This document shows positions 25,537 through 34,259 of a stretch of DNA of 55,905 nt, piece after piece. The notes below the pieces were generated by a model. That model ran no database searches. It was not told where the DNA came from and saw nothing but the letters and a program-made list of their open reading frames with translations. Position numbers and translations under genes: made by a program. Origin of the DNA: an uncultured Granulosicoccaceae bacterium (GTDB lineage: Bacteria > Pseudomonadota > Gammaproteobacteria > Granulosicoccales > Granulosicoccaceae); contig CALGND010000089.1 of assembly GCA_937958675.1 (NCBI GenBank), positions 1 to 55,905 on the forward strand, given 5' to 3'. Within the stretch, counting starts at the first letter, position 1; every line of letters starts with the position of its first letter.

Positions 25537-26416
25537 GGTTCAGCCCCATTCGATGGGTAACCAAACGGCCGACAATATCAACAATCCAAACCAAACTACC
25601 GGCAAGGATAGAGGCCATCACCAATGCGGACCATATTTGAATAGTTTGACCGTAGTAAGAGCCGGCTAATAGCCGCGCGCCCAGCCCCGCTACTGCACCC
25701 GTAGGTAGCTCTGCCACTACCGCCCCAACGATGGAAATGGCAATGGCTATTTTCATACTGGTAAATAGATAAGGCAGTGATGATGGCAGGCGCAGTTTCC
25801 AAAAAGATTGCCAGTTAGATGCACTATAGGTACGCATTAAATCCATATGCCCTGTATCAGGTGAATTTAAGCCTTTCACCATACCCACTACGATGGGAAA
25901 AAAGCTTAAATACATGGAGATAAACGCCTTAGGCACTAAGCCTTGCACGCCCATCGAATTTAACACCACAATAATCATGGGTGCGATAGCGAGTATCGGA
26001 ATAGTTTGTGAGGTAATAATCCACGGCATCAAGCTCTTTTTTAATGCCCGGTTATAAACGATGGCAACTGACAAGACGATCCCCAGCAAAGTGCCCATAG
26101 CAAAACCGAGCATGGCTGAAGACAAGGTAATTTTGGAATGATAAACAAGGCTACGTTTGGATGTGACTTTCTTTTTAACCGTTGTGTTGTACACCTCCAC
26201 CGCAACTTGCTGAGGTGAAGGCAACACTGGGCGCTCTTGTGCCATTGTGGCTTTAACAAACTCCACCGCGCCAACGTTTTGCGTGCCTGCTCGTTTGTAA
26301 ATATCTTTTTGCCAAGGCGTATTAAGCAACACCGACGCAATAGACCAAACAAGCAGTATCGCCAACAACACTGCCGTAACCGGAATAACACTTTTTCTAA
26401 ATCCGGTTTCTTGCAT
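25529..26416 (-). CDS. ABC permease (NitT/TauT type)
   Basis: A 295-residue permease with a leading helix (about 11-30), the LPSPQQVAVEVYNTTVKKK segment and a BPD domain whose EAA loop reads MDLMRTYSASNWQSFWKLRLPSSLPYLF. It is 3 bp downstream of the ATPase gene and overlaps the second permease gene, so the three are translated together. Two different permeases imply a heterodimeric channel. Confidence 0.88.
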   Translation of the reverse strand: MQETGFRKSVIPVTAVLLAILLVWSIASVLLNTPWQKDIYKRAGTQNVGAVEFVKATMAQERPVLPSPQQVAVEVYNTTVKKKVTSKRSLVYHSKITLSSAMLGFAMGTLLGIVLSVAIVYNRALKKSLMPWIITSQTIPILAIAPMIIVVLNSMGVQGLVPKAFISMYLSFFPIVVGMVKGLNSPDTGHMDLMRTYSASNWQSFWKLRLPSSLPYLFTSMKIAIAISIVGAVVAELPTGAVAGLGARLLAGSYYGQTIQIWSALVMASILAGSLVWIVDIVGRLVTHRMGLNHA

Positions 26417-26419
26417 GCT

Positions 26420-27211
26420 TTAGGACTCTACATCATCGTAAGAATGCCCTGCTCTTAATCCTTCCCTTACACGATTAGCGATCGTTAAAAATTCTGGGGT
26501 TTCGCGAATATCTAGGGTGCGTTCTCGCGGTAGATTACTGACAACGATATCTTGGATACGCCCTGGCCGTGGCGACATCACCACAATATGTGTAGATAGA
26601 TAAACTGCCTCAGGGATTGAGTGGGTGACAAACACAACAGTCTTGTTGGTTTTACCCCATAAGGCAAGTAGTTGCTCATTGAGGTGATCACGAACGATTT
26701 CATCCAGCGCGCCGAAGGGCTCGTCCATCAGCAGCAAATCGGGTTCAACGGCAAGTGCTCTTGCAATCGATGCACGTTGTTGCATACCACCTGATAATTG
26801 CCATGGGTATTTCTTTTCAAAACCTTCTAGGTTAACCAACGCTAAATTGCGGGCGACGCGTTCTTTACGTGTTGTGCGGTCTAGCCCCATGATTTCTAAT
26901 GGCAAGGAAACATTTTTTGCAATAGTGCGCCACGGATACAAGCCAGCAGCTTGGAACACATAACCGTAGCCACGGGCAAGGCGTGCTGCCGCCGGGGATA
27001 CACCGTTAACTAAAATGCTACCACCGGTGGCCTTTTCTAGATCAGCAATAACCCGCAGCAAGGTTGTTTTACCGCAACCCGAAGGGCCAATTAGTGAGAC
27101 AAAATCCCCCTGCTGAATATCTAGATCGATTTCAGACAAGGCATGCACTGGCCCATCGTTAGTTTGAAAGGTCAACGAAAGGTTGTCGACCTGAATAACG
27201 GATTCACTCAT
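26420..27211 (-). CDS. ABC ATPase (NitT/TauT type)
   Basis: A 263-residue ATPase with GPSGCGKTTLLRV (Walker A near residue 42), LSGGMQQRASIARAL, LLMDEPFGALDEIVR and FVTHSIPEAVYLSTHIVVMSPRPGRI, the last being typical of the taurine/nitrate/thiamine-precursor ATPases. It lies 36 bp after hydA and directly before two permease genes. It powers import of the substrate processed by the upstream enzymes. Confidence 0.9.
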   Translation of the reverse strand: MSESVIQVDNLSLTFQTNDGPVHALSEIDLDIQQGDFVSLIGPSGCGKTTLLRVIADLEKATGGSILVNGVSPAAARLARGYGYVFQAAGLYPWRTIAKNVSLPLEIMGLDRTTRKERVARNLALVNLEGFEKKYPWQLSGGMQQRASIARALAVEPDLLLMDEPFGALDEIVRDHLNEQLLALWGKTNKTVVFVTHSIPEAVYLSTHIVVMSPRPGRIQDIVVSNLPRERTLDIRETPEFLTIANRVREGLRAGHSYDDVES

Positions 27212-27247
27212 GAGTGTTTGTGTCGCTTTGTTTTATTTTTTATAAAA

Positions 27248-28702
27248 CTACACACCAGCAGGCATTTTGGACGGATCGCGCTGTATTGGTCGCGGTGCAG
27301 TGAGCTCCTTCCATTTTGACAAGGCTTTATTGGTAGCAGGATACGCATCTCTTGCGACAAATTTGCCGTGGCCTTCTTGTGTGTTGACTTCATCTTCGCT
27401 AATCACTAGCTCACCGCGCGTGAGTGTAAACCTTGGTAATCCGGTTACTTCGATACCTTCAAAGACGTTGTAATCAATTGCAGACTGCTGTTTGCCAGCT
27501 GAAATGATTTTGCTGCGTTTAGGGTCCCAAACAACAATGTCCGCATCAGCACCTTCCACTATGGCTCCCTTCTTTGGATACATATTAAGTATCTTGGCTA
27601 TATTGGTTGAAGTTACGGCCACAAACTCATTCATGGTAAGCCGCCCGGTGTTAACACCTCGAGTCCATAGCACTGGCATGCGATCTTCTAAACCACCTGT
27701 ACCGTTGGGTATTTTGGTGAAGTCGCCCACGCCGAAACGTTTTTGTTCGGTAGTAAAACTGCAGTGATCAGTTGCCACCACTTGCAAGCTGCCAGCGGCT
27801 AGGCCTGCCCATAACGAATCTTGGTGCATTTTATTTCGAAATGGAGGCGACATGACACGCCGCGCGGAATGATCCCAATCTTTGTTGAAGTATTCTGATT
27901 CATCTAGTGTGAGATGCTGAATAAGTGGCTCACCAAATACGCGCTTACCGTTTTGGCGTGCTCGGCGAATCGCTTCATGCGCCTCTTCGCATGACACATG
28001 AACAATATAAAGTGGCACACCCGCCATATCAGCAATCATCACTGCACGATTAACCGCCTCACCTTCTACTTGAGTAGGGCGCGAGTAAGCATGGCCTTCG
28101 GGGCCATTATTGCCTTCGGCTAATAAGCTCTGCTGCAGCTGCGCCACCACATCACCGTTTTCTGCATGCACCAGTGGCATCGCGCCGATGGCCGCACAAC
28201 GCTTAAACGATGAGAACATGCCTTCATCATCAATCATCAAGGCATCTTTATACGCCATGAAATGTTTAAACGTATTAATACCACTTTTGGCAACGGTTTC
28301 CATCTCATTAAACACCTGCTCACTCCACCAGGTGATGGCCATATGAAACGAGTAGTCGCATGAGGATTTAGATGTTTTGTTATCCCACATCTGCCGAGCT
28401 TCCAGCAGTGACTGACCCGGCGCAGGCAAACAAAAATCAACAACCATAGTGGTACCACCAGAAAGCGCGGCGCGTGTGCCGGATTCAAAATCATCCGTTG
28501 AGTAAGTACCCATAAACGGCATCTCTAGATGTGTATGTGGATCGATACCGCCTGGCATAACGTAGCAGCCGTTTGCATCAAGTGACTTTTCGCCCTTTAG
28601 GTTTTCGCCTACTGCTGTGATCACACCCTTTTCTATTAATACGTCGGCACTGTAGCTGCGATCAGCCGTGACGACGGTTCCACCTTTAATTACCGTAGAC
28701 AT
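27248..28702 (-). CDS. hydA: Dihydropyrimidinase
   Basis: A 484-residue amidohydrolase that opens 5,6-dihydrouracil or dihydrothymine to the N-carbamoyl-beta-amino acid. Metal ligands are in place: His56/His58 (DPHTHLE), the carboxylated lysine Lys152 (FMAYKDALM), His179 (LVHAEN), His235 (YIVHVS) and the catalytic Asp in ATDHCSF. Length and motifs fit dihydropyrimidinase/D-hydantoinase. It lies 11 bp after the carbamoyl-amidohydrolase gene and before the ABC genes, in the operon headed by a RutR-type operator. Confidence 0.93.
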   Translation of the reverse strand: MSTVIKGGTVVTADRSYSADVLIEKGVITAVGENLKGEKSLDANGCYVMPGGIDPHTHLEMPFMGTYSTDDFESGTRAALSGGTTMVVDFCLPAPGQSLLEARQMWDNKTSKSSCDYSFHMAITWWSEQVFNEMETVAKSGINTFKHFMAYKDALMIDDEGMFSSFKRCAAIGAMPLVHAENGDVVAQLQQSLLAEGNNGPEGHAYSRPTQVEGEAVNRAVMIADMAGVPLYIVHVSCEEAHEAIRRARQNGKRVFGEPLIQHLTLDESEYFNKDWDHSARRVMSPPFRNKMHQDSLWAGLAAGSLQVVATDHCSFTTEQKRFGVGDFTKIPNGTGGLEDRMPVLWTRGVNTGRLTMNEFVAVTSTNIAKILNMYPKKGAIVEGADADIVVWDPKRSKIISAGKQQSAIDYNVFEGIEVTGLPRFTLTRGELVISEDEVNTQEGHGKFVARDAYPATNKALSKWKELTAPRPIQRDPSKMPAGV

Positions 28703-28713
28703 GCCCTGACTCC

Positions 28714-29961
28714 TTATTCAACAATTTGAGCGGTTTCAACCACTGCATGAAAAAGTACGTTGGTACCCGCTGCTGCCCATTCTGGGCTGATCTCTTCAGC
28801 TTCGTTGTGCGACAAGCCATCAACACAAGGGCACATCACCATAGCAGTGGGTGCAACGCTATTAATCCAGCATGCATCGTGGCCAGCACCGGAGATTAAA
28901 TCTCGATGGCTGTAACCCAGGCGTTCGGCCGCGTTACGAACGGACGATACACAGTCTTTGTCAAACTCCACTGGATCAAAACCACTGACTTGTTCTATTT
29001 CCATTCCCAAGCCATTATCCTCGCATATCTTTTTTGCACCCTCTTCCATTCGTGTGGCCATATCGAGAATGACATCTTTATTTGGGTGGCGAAAATCGAT
29101 AGTAAAAACGACTTTGCCCGGAATGATGTTGCGTGAATTTGGGTAAACATCGCAATGACCCACTGCACCGACTGCATCCGGGGCATGACTTAACGCAATT
29201 TCGTTAACAAGTTCTGTGACTCTTGCCATCCCTAAGCCAGCGTTTTTACGCATCGGCATGGGTGTTGAACCTGTGTGGCTCTCCTTACCCGTTAGCGTAA
29301 CTTGCAACCACTTAAGCCCTTGCCCATGAGTGACTACTCCCACTTCGTGGTTTTCCGCTTCGAGTATCGGGCCTTGTTCGATATGCAGTTCAAAAAACGC
29401 ATGCATCTTCCTGGCGCCAACCTCTTCATCACCTAGGTAACCCACGCGCTTTAATTCATCACCAAATTTAAGGCCCTTGGCATCTTCGCGACTGTATGCC
29501 CATTCAAGTGTGTGCTTGCCAACAAACACACCGGAGGCCATCATGGCTGGTGCGTAGCGAGTGCCTTCCTCGTTTGTAAAGTTAACCACCACAATGGGAT
29601 GTTTGGTTTTGACCTTCATCTCATTAAGCTGCCGGACAATCTCTAGGCCACTCAATACGCCTAATACTCCATCGTATTTACCACCAGTGGGTTGCGTATC
29701 AAGGTGACTCCCGACATAAACAGGCAAAGCATCTGGGTCAGTACCTTCGCGTCGCGCGAACATGTTACCCATTTTATCTAGGCCCATCGTACAGCCTTCA
29801 GCCTCGCACCAAGTTTGGAAAAGCTTGCGACCCTCGGCATCTTCATCCGTGACTGTTTGTCGATTGTTACCTCCGGCAATTCCGGGCCCAATCTTAGCCA
29901 TCTCCATCAGCGAATCCCAGAGCCGATCACTGTTTATGCGCATATTACTGTTGATGGTCAT
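28714..29961 (-). CDS. N-carbamoyl-beta-alanine amidohydrolase (M20 family)
   Basis: A 415-residue zinc enzyme of the hydantoinase/carbamoylase M20 family (HyuC/AmaB/PydC). Motifs are GSHLDTQPTGGKYDGVLG (His86, Asp97), NFTNEEGTRYAP (Glu131/Glu132), ELHIEQGPILE and a C-terminal SHNEAEEISPEW. It releases beta-alanine or beta-aminoisobutyrate, CO2 and ammonia from the ring-opened pyrimidine; allantoate or L-carbamoyl amino acids are alternative substrates of the family. It is the first gene of the operon, with AGGGG about 9 bases before ATG 29961, and sits behind the RutR-type palindrome. Confidence 0.88.
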   Translation of the reverse strand: MTINSNMRINSDRLWDSLMEMAKIGPGIAGGNNRQTVTDEDAEGRKLFQTWCEAEGCTMGLDKMGNMFARREGTDPDALPVYVGSHLDTQPTGGKYDGVLGVLSGLEIVRQLNEMKVKTKHPIVVVNFTNEEGTRYAPAMMASGVFVGKHTLEWAYSREDAKGLKFGDELKRVGYLGDEEVGARKMHAFFELHIEQGPILEAENHEVGVVTHGQGLKWLQVTLTGKESHTGSTPMPMRKNAGLGMARVTELVNEIALSHAPDAVGAVGHCDVYPNSRNIIPGKVVFTIDFRHPNKDVILDMATRMEEGAKKICEDNGLGMEIEQVSGFDPVEFDKDCVSSVRNAAERLGYSHRDLISGAGHDACWINSVAPTAMVMCPCVDGLSHNEAEEISPEWAAAGTNVLFHAVVETAQIVE

Positions 29962-30056
29962 GGCGTTGCCCCTATGAGGTTTCAGGATTTAGCTTTAAAT
30001 TATGTTCTAGTGTGTCACTGACGCTCGACATTATGCTCCGATAACGCTATCGTATT

Positions 30057-30072
30057 TTGACCATATGGTCAA
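30057..30072. promoter_or_regulatory. RutR-type operator (perfect palindrome)
   Basis: TTGACCATATGGTCAA is a perfect 16-bp palindrome matching the RutR consensus TTGACCANNTGGTCAA. It lies between divergent amidohydrolase and rutR starts, 95 bp from the former and 18 bp from the latter, so one bound dimer could control both directions. Confidence 0.85.
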
Positions 30073-30090
30073 CATTTTGATTTAGCCTTC

Positions 30091-30744
30091 ATGCCCGCTC
30101 CTGATCGCAAACGCACCCGGATTCAAGCAGAGAACGAAGATCGTATTGTATCCAAGTCACTTGATGTATTTTCCAAGTACGGGTATCGCGGCTCAACAGT
30201 GGATCAAATTGCGGCGGCGGCGGGCATGTCCAAAGCCAATGTTCTGTATTACTTCAAAAGTAAAAACGATATTTATTTGGCGGTGCTTGAAGGGACCTTA
30301 GAGATTTGGCTTAACCCCCTCACTGAACTCGATGCGGAGGGCGACGCGCTGTTAGAAATACAACGGTATATTCAAGTCAAGCTGAAACTATCACGTACCT
30401 CGCCTGCGGCCTCTCGTTTATTTGCTAACGAAATACTGCAGGGTGCTCCAATGATTGGCCCGTACCTAAAAACAGAACTTAAAGAATTGGTGGACAGCAA
30501 GGTTGCCATCTTGACCAAGTGGATGAAGCAAGGGGAAATTAAAACGTTTGAACCGGTGCACCTGTTGTTTTTAATTTGGTCGACCACGCAGCACTATGCT
30601 GATTTTGCTATCCAAATATCTGCTCTTGATTCATCGCCTAAGTCCAAGCTATACAAAGATGCCGAGAATTTTCTTGATAGCGTTTTAATCGAAGGACTGA
30701 AGGGGCCAAAATATTCTGGTGTTGTTGGCAGCGATGAGTACTAA
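30091..30744 (+). CDS. rutR: TetR-family pyrimidine regulator RutR
   Basis: A 217-residue TetR protein. The helix-turn-helix (about 18-65: VFSKYGYRGSTVDQIAAAAG, MSKANVLYYFKSKNDIY) and C-terminal domain resemble E. coli RutR, with shared patterns such as KLSRTSPAASRLFANEIL, LQGAP and STTQHYADFA. RutR binds uracil or thymine, which releases it from DNA. The palindrome ends 18 bp before the ATG and no Shine-Dalgarno is visible in TTTAGCCTTC, so the mRNA may be leaderless or nearly so. The position suggests autoregulation and control of the divergent operon. Confidence 0.88.
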   Translation: MPAPDRKRTRIQAENEDRIVSKSLDVFSKYGYRGSTVDQIAAAAGMSKANVLYYFKSKNDIYLAVLEGTLEIWLNPLTELDAEGDALLEIQRYIQVKLKLSRTSPAASRLFANEILQGAPMIGPYLKTELKELVDSKVAILTKWMKQGEIKTFEPVHLLFLIWSTTQHYADFAIQISALDSSPKSKLYKDAENFLDSVLIEGLKGPKYSGVVGSDEY

Positions 30745-30751
30745 GGGTAGT

Positions 30752-31567
30752 TTAGAGCGTGCCATCATTTAGCATTTGTTCTAAATATTGCGCCACCCCA
30801 TGCTCGGTGTTACACAGGGTTACCGCGTGCGATTCAGCCTGCACAGCCTCTACCGCATTTCCCATAGCCACAGCATGCCCCGCCCACTGAAACATCGGTA
30901 TGTCGTTGTGGTTGTCGCCGAACGCAATGGTGTCGGCTGCAGTGAAGCCCAGCAGTGAAGCCGTTTTTTTAATACCAACGCCTTTATTAGAGCCCAAGGC
31001 AGAAATCTCTACAAACGGCGGGCCGGAGGTAGTGATATCACAAACGGTATCACCCAACACTGACGCGACCTCTTTCTGCAATTCTAAACGGAACACCTTG
31101 GGGCGCCTGATCATAAGTTTGTAAAGGCCTTGGGACCAAGGGTCACCCGGCTGCCCAACTAGCTCCACTTCATCAATTCCGCCAGCAAGCTCGATAAAGG
31201 TATCTTCGAACCCAACCCCACTGGGTGTCTCCCAACCGAATGCTGCATCGGGAAACGCGTCACGCAAGCGCGCTACTATGTCGGCCACATCTGTTTGGTT
31301 TAGTTCGCTGCCCCAAACTAGTTGATCCTCTTGCATGTCCCAGCCATAAGCACCATTGGCACAGACCGCGTGTCGCATACCGGGTACCGACTCTATCCGC
31401 TCCATCGCGCTTAATCTACTGCGGCCAGTAACAGCCACAACTTCATGCTTTGTATCAGCAAGTCTCTGCATAACCTTGCAGGTACGCGGCGAAGGACGAC
31501 CACCACCATCAAACAAAGTACCATCGCAATCTACAGCAATCAGCCTGGGGCGTTGAGTATTACTCAT
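30752..31567 (-). CDS. HAD-superfamily hydrolase, Cof/type IIB
   Basis: A 271-residue HAD phosphatase. Motif I is AVDCDGTLFDGG (nucleophile Asp13, Asp15), a Ser/Thr motif II is near VTGRSRLS, and motif III/IV is FGDNHNDIPMF near residue 220, as in Cof-type sugar- or nucleotide-phosphatases. It is the third gene of the preT-preA-HAD operon, 2 bp after preA, and is convergent with rutR. No standard step of reductive pyrimidine breakdown needs a HAD enzyme. It may act on a nucleotide or flavin intermediate, or only be co-transcribed. Confidence 0.85.
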   Translation of the reverse strand: MSNTQRPRLIAVDCDGTLFDGGGRPSPRTCKVMQRLADTKHEVVAVTGRSRLSAMERIESVPGMRHAVCANGAYGWDMQEDQLVWGSELNQTDVADIVARLRDAFPDAAFGWETPSGVGFEDTFIELAGGIDEVELVGQPGDPWSQGLYKLMIRRPKVFRLELQKEVASVLGDTVCDITTSGPPFVEISALGSNKGVGIKKTASLLGFTAADTIAFGDNHNDIPMFQWAGHAVAMGNAVEAVQAESHAVTLCNTEHGVAQYLEQMLNDGTL

Positions 31568-31569
31568 GG

Positions 31570-32877
31570 TTACTCGGCAACACGCCCGGGATTATTAGGA
31601 TGAGTTGTCCAGTTTGCATATTGCTTACTCACATCCAACCCGGTACGTGGATCAACACCTGTTGTCATCTCTTCCATTGTTATGCAGTTATCGACAGGGC
31701 AAACACAAACGCATAAGTTACAGCCAACGCATTCCTCGTTAATAACTTCGAAGTGTCGCTTGCCATCTAGCATGGATGTGATGGCTTGATGAGAGGTATC
31801 CTCACACACAACATGACATCTACCGCACTCAACGCATAGATCTTGATTGATCTTGGCTTTAGTTATGTAGTTTAAATTTAGGTTTTGCCAATCCTTGATA
31901 TTAGGTGTGGCCTTACCCACCACATCGGCCACTGTCGCATAGCCTGCCTCGTCCATCCAATTGGATAAACCCGACGTAAGCTCATCGATAATTTTAAAGC
32001 CATAAGTCATCGCAGCGGTGCAGACCTGCACATTGCCGGCACCCAAGCTTAGAAACTCCGCGGCGTCACGCCACGTGGTAACACCGCCGATACCGGAGAT
32101 AGGCAATTGACTGGTTTCCGGATCTCGTGCGATTTCTGCAACCATATTCAATGCGATGGGCTTAACAGCTGGCCCGCAATAACCGCCATGACTGCCCCAT
32201 CCATCTATTGAAGGTTCAGGCGACATCGTATCCAGATTGACGCTAACAATCGAACTTACGGTATTGATCAGTGACACTGCATCGGCACCACCTTGATTAG
32301 CGGCTCGTGCCGGAAAACGGATATCAGTAATGTTGGGGGTGAGTTTTACGATCACGGGCATTTTTGTGTTTTCTTTACACCAACGCGCCACCATTTCGAT
32401 GTATTCAGGTACTTGACCCACGGCCGCACCCATACCACGCTCCGACATGCCGTGCGGGCAACCAAAGTTTAGCTCGATACCATCGGCTCCGGTATCTTCT
32501 ACTTTTTTTACGATGTCACGCCAATTTTTTTCTTCACACGGCACCATAAGCGACACCACCATCGCACGATCAGGCCAATCTCTTTTTACAATTTTGATTT
32601 CATCGAGATTAGTTTGCAGCGGCCTATCGGTAATCAGTTCGATATTATTTAAACCAATTAAGGTGCGATCACTGGAATACACCGCACCGTATCGTGGCCC
32701 GTTGACATTGACTATATTGGGGTCTTCGCCAAGCGTTTTCCATACAACACCACCCCAACCTGCTTCAAATGCGCGAACCACATTAATCAGTTTATCCGTG
32801 GGTGGTGCTGAGGCCAACCAAAATGGGTTAGGAGACTTGATGCCAACAAATTCTGAAGCTAAATCAGCCATGAGCAT
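31570..32877 (-). CDS. preA: NAD(P)-dependent dihydropyrimidine dehydrogenase subunit PreA
   Basis: The 435-residue catalytic subunit reduces uracil and thymine to 5,6-dihydro forms. The FMN-binding barrel carries the catalytic-cysteine loop NFGCPHGMSERGMG. Two ferredoxin-like clusters follow at the C-terminus, CVECGRCHVVCE and CVGCNLCVCVCP, the usual eight-iron module of PreA and of mammalian dihydropyrimidine dehydrogenase. The start overlaps the preT stop by 14 bp. Electrons come from PreT. Homologues can also run in the oxidising direction. Confidence 0.93.
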   Translation of the reverse strand: MLMADLASEFVGIKSPNPFWLASAPPTDKLINVVRAFEAGWGGVVWKTLGEDPNIVNVNGPRYGAVYSSDRTLIGLNNIELITDRPLQTNLDEIKIVKRDWPDRAMVVSLMVPCEEKNWRDIVKKVEDTGADGIELNFGCPHGMSERGMGAAVGQVPEYIEMVARWCKENTKMPVIVKLTPNITDIRFPARAANQGGADAVSLINTVSSIVSVNLDTMSPEPSIDGWGSHGGYCGPAVKPIALNMVAEIARDPETSQLPISGIGGVTTWRDAAEFLSLGAGNVQVCTAAMTYGFKIIDELTSGLSNWMDEAGYATVADVVGKATPNIKDWQNLNLNYITKAKINQDLCVECGRCHVVCEDTSHQAITSMLDGKRHFEVINEECVGCNLCVCVCPVDNCITMEEMTTGVDPRTGLDVSKQYANWTTHPNNPGRVAE

Positions 32878-34192
32878 TCTCCAAGGTTGTATGAATCGAT
32901 TCAGCGGCTAATTTGCCATCTTGCACTGCCGACACCGTAAGATCATCACCGCCAACAATACAATCACCGCCAGCCCATACTGACTTATCACTGCTTTGTC
33001 GGTTTTCGTCTACTTCTATTCGTCCCGCCTTCATCGATATCGGCGCCCTAGAACCTTGCAAAACAACATGCTGCATATTTTGGCCGATCGCCACCAGTAC
33101 TTGATCACTGTCGATGCAAAGCATCTCGCCTGTGCCGACAAGTTTGCCGCCTTTGGTTTCGGTATATTCGAAGAACGTTTTTTGTATAACGCCTGCAGCT
33201 GAAATGATTTCTTTTGGCTGTAAATTGGACCGCAGCAACACGCCACTTTTTTGCGCAAGCTCTTGCTCAAAAGCGCTGGCGTTCATCGCCGATTGCTCAC
33301 GTCGATAAACAACAGTGACATTTTCAGCACCCAAGTGCTTTGATTGTACAGCTGCATCTATGGCGGTCATACCTCCGCCAATCACAACAACATTGCGCCC
33401 AATTTTAGATTGTAAAGAATCTAGATCGTTGCTTTGGCGCAGGCGAGCAATGAACTCAACGGCGTTTTCAACACCCGGCATGTCCTCGCCGGGGATGCCC
33501 AAGGCGTTTACACCACCTAAACCCATGCCAAGAAAAACTGCATCGTATTTAGATTTGAGTTCATCCAGCGTTAATTTTTCGCCGATAGAGGTATCCGATT
33601 GAAGCTCTATACCGCCAATCGACATTATGTACTCAACCTCTTTGGCTGCGAATGAATCAACGGTTTTATACGCGGCAATACCGTATTCGTTCAAGCCACC
33701 GGGCTTTGGCTTTGAATCAAACACCGTCACTTGATGGCCATGTAGAGCCAAACGGTGGGCGCAAGACAAGCCTGCTGGCCCCGCTCCCACAATGGCAATG
33801 CGTGTATCGCGCTGCGCTGCTCTTGTATAGGGTTGCTTACCCGTTGCCATCAATGTATCGGTAGCAAAGCGTTGCAGCTGACCAATAAGAACGGGTTTTT
33901 CCTCTCCCACATTACGCACGCACTTTTGTTCGCATAATGTTTCTGTCGGGCAAACGCGAGCGCACATACCACCAAAAATATTCTCATCAAAGATGGTTTT
34001 GGCAGCACCATTTGGGTTACGCGTTTTTATTTGGCGAATAAATAGCGGTATGTCGATACCGGTGGGACAGGCATCAATACAGGGTGCGTCGTGGCAGAAA
34101 TAGCAGCGATCAGCCTCTACCAAGGCATCATGCTGGGTAAGCGGAGCATGCAAATCCGATTTTAGTTTATCCAGACGAGCGCTTTGAACCAT
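32864..34192 (-). CDS. preT: NAD-dependent dihydropyrimidine dehydrogenase subunit PreT
   Basis: A 442-residue flavoprotein that passes electrons from NAD(P)H to PreA. The N-terminus holds an Fe-S binding domain (CYFCHDAPCIDACPTGIDIP, GGMCARVCPTETLCEQKC). FAD- and NAD-binding Rossmann motifs follow: IAIVGAGPAGLSCAH (about residue 110) and NVVVIGGGMTAID (about 265). GGGAG precedes ATG 34192 by about 9 bases. It is the first gene of the preT-preA-HAD operon, controlled by the RutR-type site at 34236, with an insertion sequence immediately beyond. Confidence 0.93.
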   Translation of the reverse strand: MVQSARLDKLKSDLHAPLTQHDALVEADRCYFCHDAPCIDACPTGIDIPLFIRQIKTRNPNGAAKTIFDENIFGGMCARVCPTETLCEQKCVRNVGEEKPVLIGQLQRFATDTLMATGKQPYTRAAQRDTRIAIVGAGPAGLSCAHRLALHGHQVTVFDSKPKPGGLNEYGIAAYKTVDSFAAKEVEYIMSIGGIELQSDTSIGEKLTLDELKSKYDAVFLGMGLGGVNALGIPGEDMPGVENAVEFIARLRQSNDLDSLQSKIGRNVVVIGGGMTAIDAAVQSKHLGAENVTVVYRREQSAMNASAFEQELAQKSGVLLRSNLQPKEIISAAGVIQKTFFEYTETKGGKLVGTGEMLCIDSDQVLVAIGQNMQHVVLQGSRAPISMKAGRIEVDENRQSSDKSVWAGGDCIVGGDDLTVSAVQDGKLAAESIHTTLENAHG

Positions 34193-34222
34193 AGCAGATT
34201 GCTCCCAGTAGATAGATGCCTG

Positions 34223-34251
34223 AGTAAATCAAAATTTGTCCAAATGGTCAA
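34223..34251 (-). promoter_or_regulatory. Promoter of preT overlapped by a RutR-type operator
   Basis: On the minus strand TTGACC (34251-34246) and TTTACT (34228-34223) are 17 bp apart. The near-palindrome TTGTCCAAATGGTCAA (34236-34251) matches the RutR consensus with one mismatch and covers the -35 element, so repressor binding would block RNA polymerase. The insertion sequence begins 8 bp upstream of the -35. Confidence 0.75.
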
Positions 34252-34259
34252 TATTTTTA

